A DNA stretch of 64,000 nt, taken from positions 310,001 through 374,000 of the forward strand of contig JAMBOW010000004.1 in NCBI GenBank assembly GCA_023715865.1, given 5' to 3'. The notes below the pieces were generated by a model that worked only from the letters and a program-made list of their open reading frames with translations, ran no database searches and was not told the origin of the DNA. Every line of letters begins with the position of its first letter. Positions within the stretch are counted from its first letter, which is position 1. Source of the DNA: Neobacillus mesonae. Lineage in GTDB: Bacteria > Bacillota > Bacilli > Paenibacillales > Paenibacillaceae. This document shows, piece after piece, positions 1 to 8,869 of this stretch. The position numbers were made by a program, and so were the translations under genes.

Positions 1-16
1 CGGGATACTTATATCT

Positions 17-1339
17 TTGTCGGTTATCATCGCGCTCACTTGCTTATTAATAGGCCTTGTCAATCGTAAGCTATGGATGTCGCTGACAGCCGTAATGGTA
101 TGTCTCGGCATCATCATCATGATGTACTCGACTTCTTTATATACGCTATATCCGGAACAAGGTGCACTTTTTCAGTTGTCATTAGAATTGGGCATGCTGC
201 TTTTACTGCCGTTATTATCTTACAGCTTCGAGCAAATGTTAGGTCCGGGACCTGGTCAAATTATAAGAAAACTGTGGATATTCATGTTGATCTACGTGTT
301 GATCTGTGTTTTGGTCAGACTTACAAATGATTACATAAGCAATGAAATATATCCGTTTTATGAATTTGTCACTCGTCCTGTGTTCGGCGTTATATTTGTA
401 GTGCAGCTCATCATGCTGACGTATTTTGCGGTATTGGAGGCAAGGCATGCCAATCGCAAGGCCGTGATTCTTTCCTGCGGCTTGGGTATTTTTGCTTTGA
501 CAGCTATAGTGGAATGGATCCTTTATTATACCTTGGCCTGGTACGAGTTTTGGCTGGTCAAGTGGGGGATGATCGCTTTTATAATTTCCCTTATCATCGT
601 CAAAATTAAACCCGTATGGGGGAAGCATGACCAGGTAGAATTGTACACCAAGGAGCTTGAGGTATTTAATAATGAGCTGCAGCGTTCAGAAAAAATAAAA
701 ATTATAAGCGAGTTAGCTGCATCCGTCGCGCATGAGGTCCGCAATCCGCTGCAGGTTACACGCGGGTTCTTACAGCTGATGGGCAAGCAGGAGAATTTCA
801 CGAACCGTAAATACGTTGGAATTGCACTAGAGGAACTCGACCGTGCATCCGAGATTATAAATGACTTTTTGACGTTTGCTAAACCTGAGTTTGATCATAT
901 TAGGCTGATTAACTTGGCAGAAGAATTCAATCACATTGAAGGCGTGCTTGTACCGATGGCTAACCTGGAAGGCGGCGTACTTACAATGGATGTGCCTGAA
1001 AACCTATGGGTAAGAGGGAATACTTCCAAGTTTAAGCAAGCCTTTATTAATATTTTGAAGAATAGTATTGAGGCGCTGCAGGGCAGCGGAGAGGTGAAAG
1101 TAAAAGCTTATGCCAGAGGCAAAGAGATTTTTATCCATGTACAGGATAATGGGGTGGGCATGGATGAACAGGAGCTGATGAGACTCGGCGAGCCTTATTT
1201 CTCTAATAAAACCAAAGGCACAGGTCTTGGCATGATGGTCACCTTCCGCATTATTGAAGCGATGGATGGAAGCATTGAGTACAGCAGCGAAAAGGGAGTC
1301 GGGACGGAGGCAGTCGTTCGTTTTCCATCAGGAACTTAA
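17..1339 (+). CDS. membrane sensor histidine kinase (possibly 5'-truncated by window edge)
   Basis: The N-terminal ~200 residues are a series of about six hydrophobic segments. A HisKA domain follows with the phospho-acceptor motif SVAHEVRNPLQ (His near residue 239), then a HATPase domain with an N box (KNSIEAL), DNGVGM and GTGLGMMV. This is the layout of sporulation-type kinases such as KinB, though the signal and the cognate regulator are not in view. The TTG at 17 is the first usable start, but the frame is open to the window edge (Gly-Ile-Leu-Ile-Ser precede it), so the true start may lie upstream. The kinase assignment is firm; a sporulation role is only inference. Confidence 0.85.
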   Translation: MSVIIALTCLLIGLVNRKLWMSLTAVMVCLGIIIMMYSTSLYTLYPEQGALFQLSLELGMLLLLPLLSYSFEQMLGPGPGQIIRKLWIFMLIYVLICVLVRLTNDYISNEIYPFYEFVTRPVFGVIFVVQLIMLTYFAVLEARHANRKAVILSCGLGIFALTAIVEWILYYTLAWYEFWLVKWGMIAFIISLIIVKIKPVWGKHDQVELYTKELEVFNNELQRSEKIKIISELAASVAHEVRNPLQVTRGFLQLMGKQENFTNRKYVGIALEELDRASEIINDFLTFAKPEFDHIRLINLAEEFNHIEGVLVPMANLEGGVLTMDVPENLWVRGNTSKFKQAFINILKNSIEALQGSGEVKVKAYARGKEIFIHVQDNGVGMDEQELMRLGEPYFSNKTKGTGLGMMVTFRIIEAMDGSIEYSSEKGVGTEAVVRFPSGT

Positions 1340-1463
1340 AGACTTTAGCTAGACTCGTAAGAATTTAATGTAAATTTCTTTAGATCATTGGATAAAAAAG
1401 GGGTATATTCGTCAACACTAACCTAAGTATAAACAATCGCTGCTTAGGAAGGTGGATTAACAC

Positions 1464-2159
1464 ATGAAGAAATATATCAGCCGCGTTGCTTCTGCCGCGC
1501 TCCTAGTTTCGGTGATGCTGGGTTACGCGAGCCATGCGGAAGCACAGGAAGTAAAAGCACCAGGTCCGGTATTTACCGAGTTCGATGCTGAAACGAATTG
1601 CGGAAATGGACATCATCTATATTTTATGGATGAGACCGCCAAAATTCTGAACATGGATTTGAAAGAACTTGCAGGTCAAATGGAACAAGGCAAAACGATC
1701 GCAAGCATTGCGCAGTCAAAGGGGCTTACAGATAAACAGCTGGAGAAAAAGCTCATCCCTGCGATTGAGAAAAGAGTGGATGCTGCAGTCAAAGAAGGTT
1801 GCCTGACCAAAGATCAGGCTGCCTCCATGAAATCCAACATAAATGCCCGTTTGGGCAAAGTGATTAACACACCGCTCAGTGAGCTTCGAAGCAAGCACAT
1901 GCGCCATGGCAAAGGATATTCGAGATTGAATCGGGAATCGATTGCCAAATTCTTAGGAATTACCGCGGAGCAGTTAAATCAAGAGCTTCGATCAGGAAAA
2001 TCGCTGGCTGAGATCGCCAAAGCAAAGGGGATATCTGAACAGCAGCTCGTTGATAAATTGAAGGAAGAATTAACGCCGGATCTGGAGAAATTCATCCATC
2101 GCAAAATCCGTGTAGATCAAGTGCCTGGGAAAGAAGCCTTGAAGCATGATCAGAGCTAG
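1464..2159 (+). CDS. secreted protein with two degenerate helical repeats, function unknown
   Basis: The 231-residue product starts with a typical signal peptide (MKKYISRVASAALL, then an Ala-rich end near ASHAEA). The mature part holds two related blocks of about 80 residues. The first is near residues 60-140 (LNMDLKELAGQMEQGKTIAS, then GLTDKQLEKKL); the second is near 155-220 (FLGITAEQLNQELRSGKSLA, then GISEQQLVDKL). Each has the pattern 'LG(I/M)..-L...-L..GKSIAEIA...GIS..QL...L', which is common in small exported proteins of Bacilli. Its biochemical role is not known. The ATG is preceded by AGGAAGGTGG at a good distance, and a strong terminator follows the stop. Confidence 0.75.
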   Translation: MKKYISRVASAALLVSVMLGYASHAEAQEVKAPGPVFTEFDAETNCGNGHHLYFMDETAKILNMDLKELAGQMEQGKTIASIAQSKGLTDKQLEKKLIPAIEKRVDAAVKEGCLTKDQAASMKSNINARLGKVINTPLSELRSKHMRHGKGYSRLNRESIAKFLGITAEQLNQELRSGKSLAEIAKAKGISEQQLVDKLKEELTPDLEKFIHRKIRVDQVPGKEALKHDQS

Positions 2160-2163
2160 ATTC

Positions 2164-2208
2164 AAAAAGCCTCTCTTCTGATTTCGGATAATCAGGAGAG
2201 AGGCTTTT
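2164..2208 (+). terminator. Rho-independent terminator
   Basis: A near-perfect inverted repeat (arms beginning AAAAGCCTCTC and ending GAGAGGCTTTT) has a short A/T-rich loop and lies just after the secreted repeat-protein gene. It may also serve the convergent acyltransferase gene, because the A-run on the left gives a T-run on the other strand. Confidence 0.85.
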
Positions 2209-2244
2209 AATTTGGATTATCAGCTGCTTGCAGCAAGCTGTAAA

Positions 2245-3477
2245 CTAAGTCAATCTATCCACTACACCAGTCTTTGCGGCGGAAGGAACGATATTTTCCT
2301 GTAATGGTATCGAGCTGTCCGTAGAGCGATTCTTTTTTACCTTACGTGAAAGCCCAACAATATAACGTGACCCAGGTAGCTTGGATAACCCAAAGCTGAT
2401 TAAGAGTGAGATCATGACGGTTAATAGGAATGTAAGCAGCGTCACCGGCAAATGATAGCCTGTAAGCATCATGGGTCTTGTAAAATAAGCAATTCCGTAG
2501 ATAACCATAGCATGCACGAGATAGCCGCCATACGAATATCTGCCGATCCAGGTGAACCATTTACGAAAACGACTTTGCGGTGACACGACCAGCATCATTC
2601 CGTACAGAAGGAACATTTGTGACAGGATCAGTGCAAAAGTTTGAGGCTTCAAGTAAGTTGAAATGTTCAAATTCATGGTTTCCCCCGAGCCCCGAAGGAC
2701 ATCGTACGCCAGTAGAATGAACAGTGCGATCGACAGCAGAGCTGTCCAAGGAAGAAATTTTAAGATCCATGCACGTAAACGTTCCAGCATAAATGCGACC
2801 ATTGCCCCGAGTATAAAGTAAAAGAAATACATAACAAAGGAATAGGTTCTGTAATTCAAGAGCGTGAGTGCAAGCCCGCTCGTTTCACCAGCCCAGATGC
2901 CCATCCTATAGTAAGACAGATATAAAAGGTAAGCATAAGCCGTTCCGCTGACCAAAATAATTGTTAACACCATACGGTTTTGCTTTTTCGGATTTAAATG
3001 GGCGAGCTTCCCTTTCAAGAATAGAGCTGCCTTTCGGAACAAAGGGAACAGCAGATAGAACTGAAACACCATAATGACAAACCACAGCTGATACCCGCTT
3101 TGCGGAACGAACCATTCTCGGACAAGACTTGTCCAGGTATCCGCACTTAGCCAGTTGGTGCCAGCTGTCAGCCGGACACTCAGCCAATACAGCAAAGTCC
3201 ATAGCAGAAACGGGACATAAATATCACCGAACCTTTTCCGGATAAAGCTTGGATAATGCAGCTTCTGTTCATAATTATAGAAGAGAAGTATGGCCGATAA
3301 GAATACAAAGGTCGGCGTCCCAAACCTCGTCAAATGATAGATAAACATAAGCATGGTTGAATCTTCAGACAGTATATCTGCCCGATATATATATTCTGCA
3401 AGACTATGCTGCATTACGATGGCTAAGAAAGCAAGTCCCCGTAGAGGAGTGAGCTCCTCAATTCTAGGTTTCTTCAA
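2245..3477 (-). CDS. acyltransferase-3 (OafA/YrhL-like) membrane protein
   Basis: The 410-residue integral membrane protein has about ten hydrophobic segments. The family hallmark sits near the N terminus: the first helix LRGLAFLAIVMQHS carries the conserved Arg and His. Family members transfer acyl groups (acetyl, succinyl) to cell-surface glycans, teichoic acids or exopolysaccharide at the membrane; the acceptor here cannot be told. The start is a TTG preceded by AGGAGGG with 8 nt spacing on the minus strand. The gene stands alone and converges with the repeat-protein gene. The last ~30 residues are polar and likely cytoplasmic. Confidence 0.85.
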   Translation of the reverse strand: MKKPRIEELTPLRGLAFLAIVMQHSLAEYIYRADILSEDSTMLMFIYHLTRFGTPTFVFLSAILLFYNYEQKLHYPSFIRKRFGDIYVPFLLWTLLYWLSVRLTAGTNWLSADTWTSLVREWFVPQSGYQLWFVIMVFQFYLLFPLFRKAALFLKGKLAHLNPKKQNRMVLTIILVSGTAYAYLLYLSYYRMGIWAGETSGLALTLLNYRTYSFVMYFFYFILGAMVAFMLERLRAWILKFLPWTALLSIALFILLAYDVLRGSGETMNLNISTYLKPQTFALILSQMFLLYGMMLVVSPQSRFRKWFTWIGRYSYGGYLVHAMVIYGIAYFTRPMMLTGYHLPVTLLTFLLTVMISLLISFGLSKLPGSRYIVGLSRKVKKNRSTDSSIPLQENIVPSAAKTGVVDRLT

Positions 3478-3611
3478 GATCAGAACCCTCCTAACCTGTT
3501 TTATTCATCTTGCGGGGAGGGAAAAAGCTAAAGCCTTCGTCATTGTAACGGATAAACATTAAGGAAATATTAAAAGTTCTGCTCCAGAAAATAGCATGGG
3601 TAATTCTGTCA

Positions 3612-3630
3612 TAGTATAAAAATTATACTA
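3612..3630. promoter_or_regulatory. short palindrome upstream of the nitroreductase gene, candidate operator
   Basis: TAGTATAA-aaa-TTATACTA is a perfect 8-bp inverted repeat with a 3-nt centre, about 100 bp before the nitroreductase start. Nitroreductase genes in Bacilli are often controlled by small redox- or quinone-responsive repressors (HxlR/DUF24 and MarR families) that bind such palindromes. The link here is inference from position and symmetry. Confidence 0.4.
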
Positions 3631-3733
3631 CATATCAAAAAGGTGCGCGCTTGTAATTATATTCTGTATATATTATCGTTTTGAAAGAAAACGAAATATT
3701 CAATTTTGTAGATAAGAGAGGAGCTTTACGGAT

Positions 3734-4405
3734 ATGAGTGAAGAGAGAGAAAATCTGTTTCAAAGCCGAAAGTCTTATCGCAGATTTGATAAGAACAGGC
3801 CTATTCCGCAGGACACGCTTGAGAATATGTTAACGGACGCCCTGCGTGCCCCATCATGGTCGAATACTCAGCCGTGGGAAGTATTTGTAGCTACCGGTGA
3901 TATTTTAAGTGAAATCAAAGAAGCCTATATAGCCGCATATGAAAATTCTGAGCAGCCTAATACGGATGTTCCTGTTCCGCAGGAGTGGCCGGAATATATC
4001 CAGGATCGGAGCAACCGCAACGGTATGTCTATGTTCAAAAGCCTAGGTATTGACCGTAACGACTCAGTGGCCAGAGAGAACAACAAACGCAATAATATTG
4101 AGATGTTTGACGGTACAGCTCTGGCGATCATCTGTCAGGAACGAACTCTTACAGAATGGTCTACAATGGACTTGGGTACATTTGCCGGATATCTGATGCT
4201 CTCTGCCGAGCATCATGGCGTTCAAAGTGTACCGGCATATAACTCGATTTTATACCCTCATATCCTTAGGGAGAAGCTGTCCATCCCTGATCATCTCATT
4301 CTCCGTTCAGGCATTGTATTTGGTTATGCGCTTGAAGGTCATCCATACAACAAGCATAAGTCAGGAAGAGAGCCGCTTCATAAAATGGTCCATTTTGTGA
4401 AGTAA
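3734..4405 (+). CDS. nitroreductase family FMN oxidoreductase
   Basis: At 223 residues this is typical for the family. The N-terminal FMN-binding motif is SRKSYRRFDKNRPIP, followed by LRAPSWSNTQPWEVFV. A later segment LGTFAGYLMLSAEHHGVQSVP matches the helix that shapes the flavin pocket and dimer interface. These enzymes reduce nitro groups, quinones or related acceptors in the cytoplasm with NAD(P)H. The ATG is preceded by AGAGGAGC. The gene is monocistronic, bracketed by an upstream palindrome and a downstream terminator. Confidence 0.88.
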   Translation: MSEERENLFQSRKSYRRFDKNRPIPQDTLENMLTDALRAPSWSNTQPWEVFVATGDILSEIKEAYIAAYENSEQPNTDVPVPQEWPEYIQDRSNRNGMSMFKSLGIDRNDSVARENNKRNNIEMFDGTALAIICQERTLTEWSTMDLGTFAGYLMLSAEHHGVQSVPAYNSILYPHILREKLSIPDHLILRSGIVFGYALEGHPYNKHKSGREPLHKMVHFVK

Positions 4406-4432
4406 GCCTTGAAGATGCAGCAATACATGGTT

Positions 4433-4459
4433 AGACCCCCAGTTCCCGGGGGTCTTTTC
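4433..4459 (+). terminator. Rho-independent terminator after nitroreductase
   Basis: GACCCCC-AGTTC-CCGGGGGTC is followed by TTTTCTT. The stem is GC-rich and the T-run sits at the expected place. Confidence 0.85.
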
Positions 4460-4552
4460 TTGGGTGTTCCGTATCCTTGACAGTTCGATTTATAATATAT
4501 TGAAAGCGTTTAAATCTTGCGAAGACAGGCAGAGAGGGAGGCGTACAAAACA

Positions 4553-5566
4553 TTGAAGAAGATGATGCTAATCTACATGCTTTTAATTTTCGCTTTTCTT
4601 TTCTATCTATTTCAATATATGTCAGAGGATACAAGGGCCAGAGATTTGGCGAGTGAGGGTCTCAGGGGGGAAACCTCGGAACGTTATGTCATGGTCACGT
4701 TTCAATCTGGGTTCGAATACTGGAAAAGTGTGCTAAAGGGCTTTGAGGATGCTGCAGATGCCTTGAACGTATCCATTGAATACAGAGGGGCAACGGAATA
4801 TGACTTACAGGAACAGATGATGGTGCTTGACCGGGTCATCGCTAAAAAGCCGGCAGGAATTGCCCTGTCCGCCATTGATGCGCATGGACTTGACGAGGTT
4901 ATTGATCGGGCGATTGAGGAAGGGATTCCGGTCGTGCTGTTTGATTCTGGCGCACCGAACAGCAGGGCCTACTCCTTCCTCTCTACGAATAATTATAATG
5001 CTGGATCGACGGCTGCTGCTCAGCTCGCCAAGCTTATCGGCAGAAAGGGACAGGTGGCTGTTGTTACGGTACCTGGCCAGCAAAATCACACAGAACGCAT
5101 CGAAGGATTTAAGGATACGATGAAAAGCGCTTATCCGGCCATCGAAGTGGTAGAAGTAGTGGATGGCAAAGGGAATGCTGGAAGCTCAAGAGAGCAGTCG
5201 GAAGCACTGCTTGGTAAGTATCCTGAACTGTCAGGTATATTTGTAACGGAGGCCTCGAGCGGAGTTGGAGTCGGAGAAGCGGTTAAAGCGCATGTGGCAG
5301 CAGGGAATACTCCGGTTCAAATTGTAAGCTTTGATACGAATAAAGCGACACTGGATATGATTAAGGACGGGACCATTTCTGCCAGTATTGCTCAAGGGAC
5401 GTGGAACATGGGCTACTGGTCTCTGCAGTATTTGTTTCATCTTCATCATGATTTAACGATTCCAGCTCCTTCTGCAACGGATGATGTATCTCCCCTTCCC
5501 GTACAGGTAGATACAGGTATTAACATTGTGACCAAGCAAAATGTGGAGCAGTATTATGCGAAATGA
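4553..5566 (+). CDS. membrane-anchored periplasmic-binding-type sugar sensor (AraP/XylFII-like)
   Basis: A single N-terminal membrane segment (KKMMLIYMLLIFAFLFYLFQ) is followed by a type I periplasmic binding domain of the ribose/galactose-binding class: VTFQSGFEYWKSVLKGFEDA, then AIDAHGLDEVIDRAIEEGIP, and a hinge near IVSFDTNKATLDMIKDGTI. There is no lipobox Cys, so the anchor is the uncleaved helix. It overlaps a YesM-type kinase and precedes a YesN-type regulator and a monosaccharide ABC importer. That order matches three-component sugar sensing such as AraPST of Geobacillus or XylFII-LytS of Clostridium, so the likely job is to present bound sugar to the kinase. The TTG at 4553 has GGGAGG 11 nt upstream; an earlier in-frame TTG at 4517 lacks a ribosome site. 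Confidence 0.8.
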   Translation: MKKMMLIYMLLIFAFLFYLFQYMSEDTRARDLASEGLRGETSERYVMVTFQSGFEYWKSVLKGFEDAADALNVSIEYRGATEYDLQEQMMVLDRVIAKKPAGIALSAIDAHGLDEVIDRAIEEGIPVVLFDSGAPNSRAYSFLSTNNYNAGSTAAAQLAKLIGRKGQVAVVTVPGQQNHTERIEGFKDTMKSAYPAIEVVEVVDGKGNAGSSREQSEALLGKYPELSGIFVTEASSGVGVGEAVKAHVAAGNTPVQIVSFDTNKATLDMIKDGTISASIAQGTWNMGYWSLQYLFHLHHDLTIPAPSATDDVSPLPVQVDTGINIVTKQNVEQYYAK

Positions 5567-7421
5567 GAAAAGAACGAAGGAGCGATTCTGGAATCGTGCA
5601 CGTTTCAGCCAGATGCCTTTACGCTACCAGCTCTCCATTCTGTTTGTACTGGTCGGCATCGTGCCGGCCCTCGGACTAGGTGTCATCGTGAACTGGACAG
5701 TGGATAGCATTGTGGAACGCCAGGTCGAGGACAATACACTACAATTAATCGGCAAAGTGAATCAGTCGCTTGATAAATCCATTGAGAACTTGCAGAACAT
5801 TACGTATTTAACGGAGTTTGATGAGGACGTCCAGCAGTTTATTGACGGAGAGAACGAGTCGAATGAGGGCCAGGTAAATACAGCCCGGATTCAAACATTT
5901 TTGCAAGGGTTTACAACGTTATATCCGGATATTGCCGGCATTTTGCTTGTAAATCAGAATGGAGAATATATAAGCAATGAGATGTATGCATACAACGAGG
6001 CCGATCTTGTTCAAGAAGATTGGTACAAGCAGGCCGCGGACCAAAAAGGTATTTTTACCGTCATAGGCCATCCTGGCGAGCGAAGTGTAACGACTCATGT
6101 GAATTATACGCCTGATGAGGTGGTATCTGTAACAAGGGCACTCGTTGATCCGGAAACGAGAGAAGTAAAGGGTGTTATCCTTATTGATCTCAAGCTGTTC
6201 TCGATCTCCGGTATTGCAAGGGATATCACCCTCGGCAAGAACGGATACTTGATGATCCAGGATAAGGACGGCGGAAAAATCTACGCACCGGATGATTCCG
6301 TGATCAGCCAGCTGGAGGGACACTGGTTTGAAGATGCGTCATATGGAACGTTTAACAAGCAAATGGGGGATCAACATTTTCAATTACAGTATCAGACCTC
6401 TTCGTATACCGGATGGCGCACCATCGGGGTATTTAATACGGGGGATTCGGCGCTCGCTGTAAGGGAGATTCATTTTTATGTGATCTGCTATTTATTCGTT
6501 GTCTGCATGCTAGGATTAACGGCAGCCTATGTTCTGTCCCAGTCCATTTCCAGACCCATCCATCATTTAATGTCGCTCATGCAAAAAGCGGAAAAAGGAG
6601 ACATGACGCTGCGTAATCTAGGTAACCGGGGGGATGAGGTCGGGATGCTTGGCATCAGCTTCAACCGCATGCTTCAGGAAATCAAGAAGCTGATGGCTAT
6701 CAATCGCAGAAAAGAAAAGCAAAAGCAGGCCGCGGAGCTGAGAAGTCTTACGGCACATATTAAGCCCCATTTCTTATACAACACCCTGGATACGATCCAC
6801 TGGATGGCACATAAGCAGGGGGCACATGACGTATCTGACATGGTGAAGTCCTTATCCCGGTTGTTTCGGATTGGACTCAGCAAGGGAAGCAGCATGATCC
6901 CTGTATACGAGGAGATTGAGCATATAACCAGCTATTTACAAATTCAAAAAACGCGTTATCGGGATCGGCTTGACTGCCGGATGGATATTCAGGATGAAGC
7001 AAAGGGCTTCTATGTAGTCAAGCTCATTATGCAGCCTATCGTTGAAAATGCGATATATCACGGCATTAAGGCAAGGCGGGGTGCAGGCATCATTCGGATT
7101 AAGGTGGAAAAACAAACGGAATATCTTCTCATTACGATTATGGATAACGGTGCTGGAATGAACGAGGAGAAGCTGCAGCAGATGAGAGAGAAGCTTACAG
7201 ACCCACTGATGACCATTGACAAGCAAAGTGAAGAAAAGGGATCGGAAAAGAGCTACGGACTATTAAATGTACAGGCACGCATTCAGCTGGCTTTTGGATC
7301 AGACTATGGGGTATCACTGGACAGCGTACCGGGAGAAGGTACGACAGTTACGATTAGACATCCGTTATTAACTGAGCCGCAGGTCAGGGCAGATCATGTT
7401 CAGGAGGAAGTGGACTTATGA
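5556..7421 (+). CDS. YesM/LytS-type sensor histidine kinase of the sugar-sensing operon (AraS-like)
   Basis: The 621-residue kinase has this order: first membrane helix (~25-45), extracytoplasmic Cache-like sensor (~50-290), second helix (~300-320, FYVICYLFVVCMLGLTAAYV), HAMP (SQSISRPIHHLMSLM), His_kinase domain with the signature LTAHIKPHFLYNTLD, and a HATPase domain (QPIVENAIYHGI, DNGAGM). The PHFLYN histidine box is diagnostic of the LytS/YesM class. The gene overlaps the upstream binding-protein gene by 11 nt, and its stop overlaps the regulator start, so all three are translationally coupled. The ATG at 5556 with GGAG upstream was preferred over the in-frame ATG at 5541. Confidence 0.9.
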   Translation: MRNEKRTKERFWNRARFSQMPLRYQLSILFVLVGIVPALGLGVIVNWTVDSIVERQVEDNTLQLIGKVNQSLDKSIENLQNITYLTEFDEDVQQFIDGENESNEGQVNTARIQTFLQGFTTLYPDIAGILLVNQNGEYISNEMYAYNEADLVQEDWYKQAADQKGIFTVIGHPGERSVTTHVNYTPDEVVSVTRALVDPETREVKGVILIDLKLFSISGIARDITLGKNGYLMIQDKDGGKIYAPDDSVISQLEGHWFEDASYGTFNKQMGDQHFQLQYQTSSYTGWRTIGVFNTGDSALAVREIHFYVICYLFVVCMLGLTAAYVLSQSISRPIHHLMSLMQKAEKGDMTLRNLGNRGDEVGMLGISFNRMLQEIKKLMAINRRKEKQKQAAELRSLTAHIKPHFLYNTLDTIHWMAHKQGAHDVSDMVKSLSRLFRIGLSKGSSMIPVYEEIEHITSYLQIQKTRYRDRLDCRMDIQDEAKGFYVVKLIMQPIVENAIYHGIKARRGAGIIRIKVEKQTEYLLITIMDNGAGMNEEKLQQMREKLTDPLMTIDKQSEEKGSEKSYGLLNVQARIQLAFGSDYGVSLDSVPGEGTTVTIRHPLLTEPQVRADHVQEEVDL

Positions 7422-8650
7422 GACAGCCTTATCAGGTATTGATTGCAGACGATGAACCTATCATTCGTGAAGGGATCAGCGAGTCTATTCATTGGAGCAC
7501 GCTTGGCATGGAAGTGATGGGGCTCGCAGAAGATGGAGCCGAAGCGCTTGAGCTGACGGAGCAAAAGGCAGCAGATATTGTACTTGTCGATATGAACATG
7601 CCCATTATGGATGGGATCACTTTTATTCAAACACTGAGGGAGAGGAATCAGGACTGCAAGTGCATTATCATTACCGGTTACGATGAGTTCAGCTATGCTC
7701 AGCAGGCCATCCGGCTTGGTGTAGAAGAGTATATACTAAAGCCCGTTGATCCAGCTGAGCTGGAAACGGTGCTTCGTCGAATTAAGTCTTCACTGGATGA
7801 AGAACAGATAGAGAGGGAAGAGCGGGAGTCGCAGAGCGAGCATCTTCGGAGAAGAAGAGATGTACTGCGAGAGCAGCTGGGACAGGAATGGATTCAAGGC
7901 AGACTGTCAGAAGAAGAGCTAACCAAGCAGCTGAGACTTCTCTCCCTTCCGGAAGCCTGTCCCTCAGGCTGCCTTATCATCCGCTGGCCGGAGGCTAATA
8001 CGCAGCAGCCCTTGTTGAAGGAAGGGGATCGGCAGCTCTATTTGTATGCAGTAAAAAATATTGTTGAAGAGCTTGTAGGCAACTCAGATGCCCTTGTGTT
8101 TAAGAATGCGTCTGATATGGTCATAGGCATCAGTTGGCATCCGATCCCTCCTGAGCTAAGAATTAAGGCAGAGGAAGCAGCCAGGGCAAGCTTAGGGATT
8201 ACTATTCATGCAGCTTGGGAAGAAGCAGGTGGGGCATTATCGGATATTACAGATGTTTACAAGCGCTGCAAGGAAAGCCTTTATCAAGAGGCTTCTGTAT
8301 CACCGCTCGTTCGAAGAGCACGTCAGTATTTGCAGGAGCATTATGCTGATCATTCCCTCACCTTAGACACTGTAGCCTCTGAACTCAGTGTTTCCGCTGT
8401 GTACTTGAGCCGTATGCTCAAAAAAGAGCTGGGGGACTCCTTCATTTCTTTATTAACAGGGATCCGTATTCATAAAGCGATTCAGCTCCTGAACAAAAGT
8501 GACCTCACCATTCATGAAATTGCTGAACAAACAGGCTATGAAAGCCAGCATTATTTCAGCACCGCCTTTAAAAAGGTAATGGGCATCTCGCCTAACAAGT
8601 ACCGCAAAGGTGAGGCTTTTCAATATACCGAGTCAAAGATTGACCCTTAA
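7418..8650 (+). CDS. YesN-type response regulator with AraC DNA-binding domain (AraT-like)
   Basis: The N-terminal receiver domain carries the acidic pair in IADDEPIIREG, the phospho-acceptor Asp in VDMNMPIMDG (residue ~55), the Thr/Ser of IITGYDEF and the Lys of YILKPVD. A linker of about 170 residues leads to a C-terminal AraC/XylS double helix-turn-helix (LDTVASELSVSAVYLSRMLK and TIHEIAEQTGYESQHYFSTA). It starts in an ATGA overlap with the kinase stop. In comparable systems the regulator activates the adjacent sugar importer, here the genes at 8870-12700. That target is inference; the two-component pairing is near certain. Confidence 0.9.
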   Translation: MRQPYQVLIADDEPIIREGISESIHWSTLGMEVMGLAEDGAEALELTEQKAADIVLVDMNMPIMDGITFIQTLRERNQDCKCIIITGYDEFSYAQQAIRLGVEEYILKPVDPAELETVLRRIKSSLDEEQIEREERESQSEHLRRRRDVLREQLGQEWIQGRLSEEELTKQLRLLSLPEACPSGCLIIRWPEANTQQPLLKEGDRQLYLYAVKNIVEELVGNSDALVFKNASDMVIGISWHPIPPELRIKAEEAARASLGITIHAAWEEAGGALSDITDVYKRCKESLYQEASVSPLVRRARQYLQEHYADHSLTLDTVASELSVSAVYLSRMLKKELGDSFISLLTGIRIHKAIQLLNKSDLTIHEIAEQTGYESQHYFSTAFKKVMGISPNKYRKGEAFQYTESKIDP

Positions 8651-8673
8651 GACGCCTATAAAGGCGTTTTTTT
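8651..8673 (+). terminator. Rho-independent terminator after the sensing operon
   Basis: ACGCCT-ataa-AGGCGT with a run of seven T immediately follows the regulator stop. It separates the sensing genes from the transporter genes, which therefore probably have their own promoter in 8674-8869. Confidence 0.8.
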
Positions 8674-8869
8674 GCTGGTCATCATTTTTGTACAGCAACT
8701 TTGGCAAAAAGGTTTGATTTTTATAAAAACGGTCGGAAATGTGCAAAGACGTTCAAATCCTGTTGAGATATCATAATGGAGAAACAAGGGATCAATGGAT
8801 ATGAAAGCGCTAACTATTACAGGCTTCAATCCAGGCAGGCATAATTGTAAAAGCGAAAGGGTGGAACCG

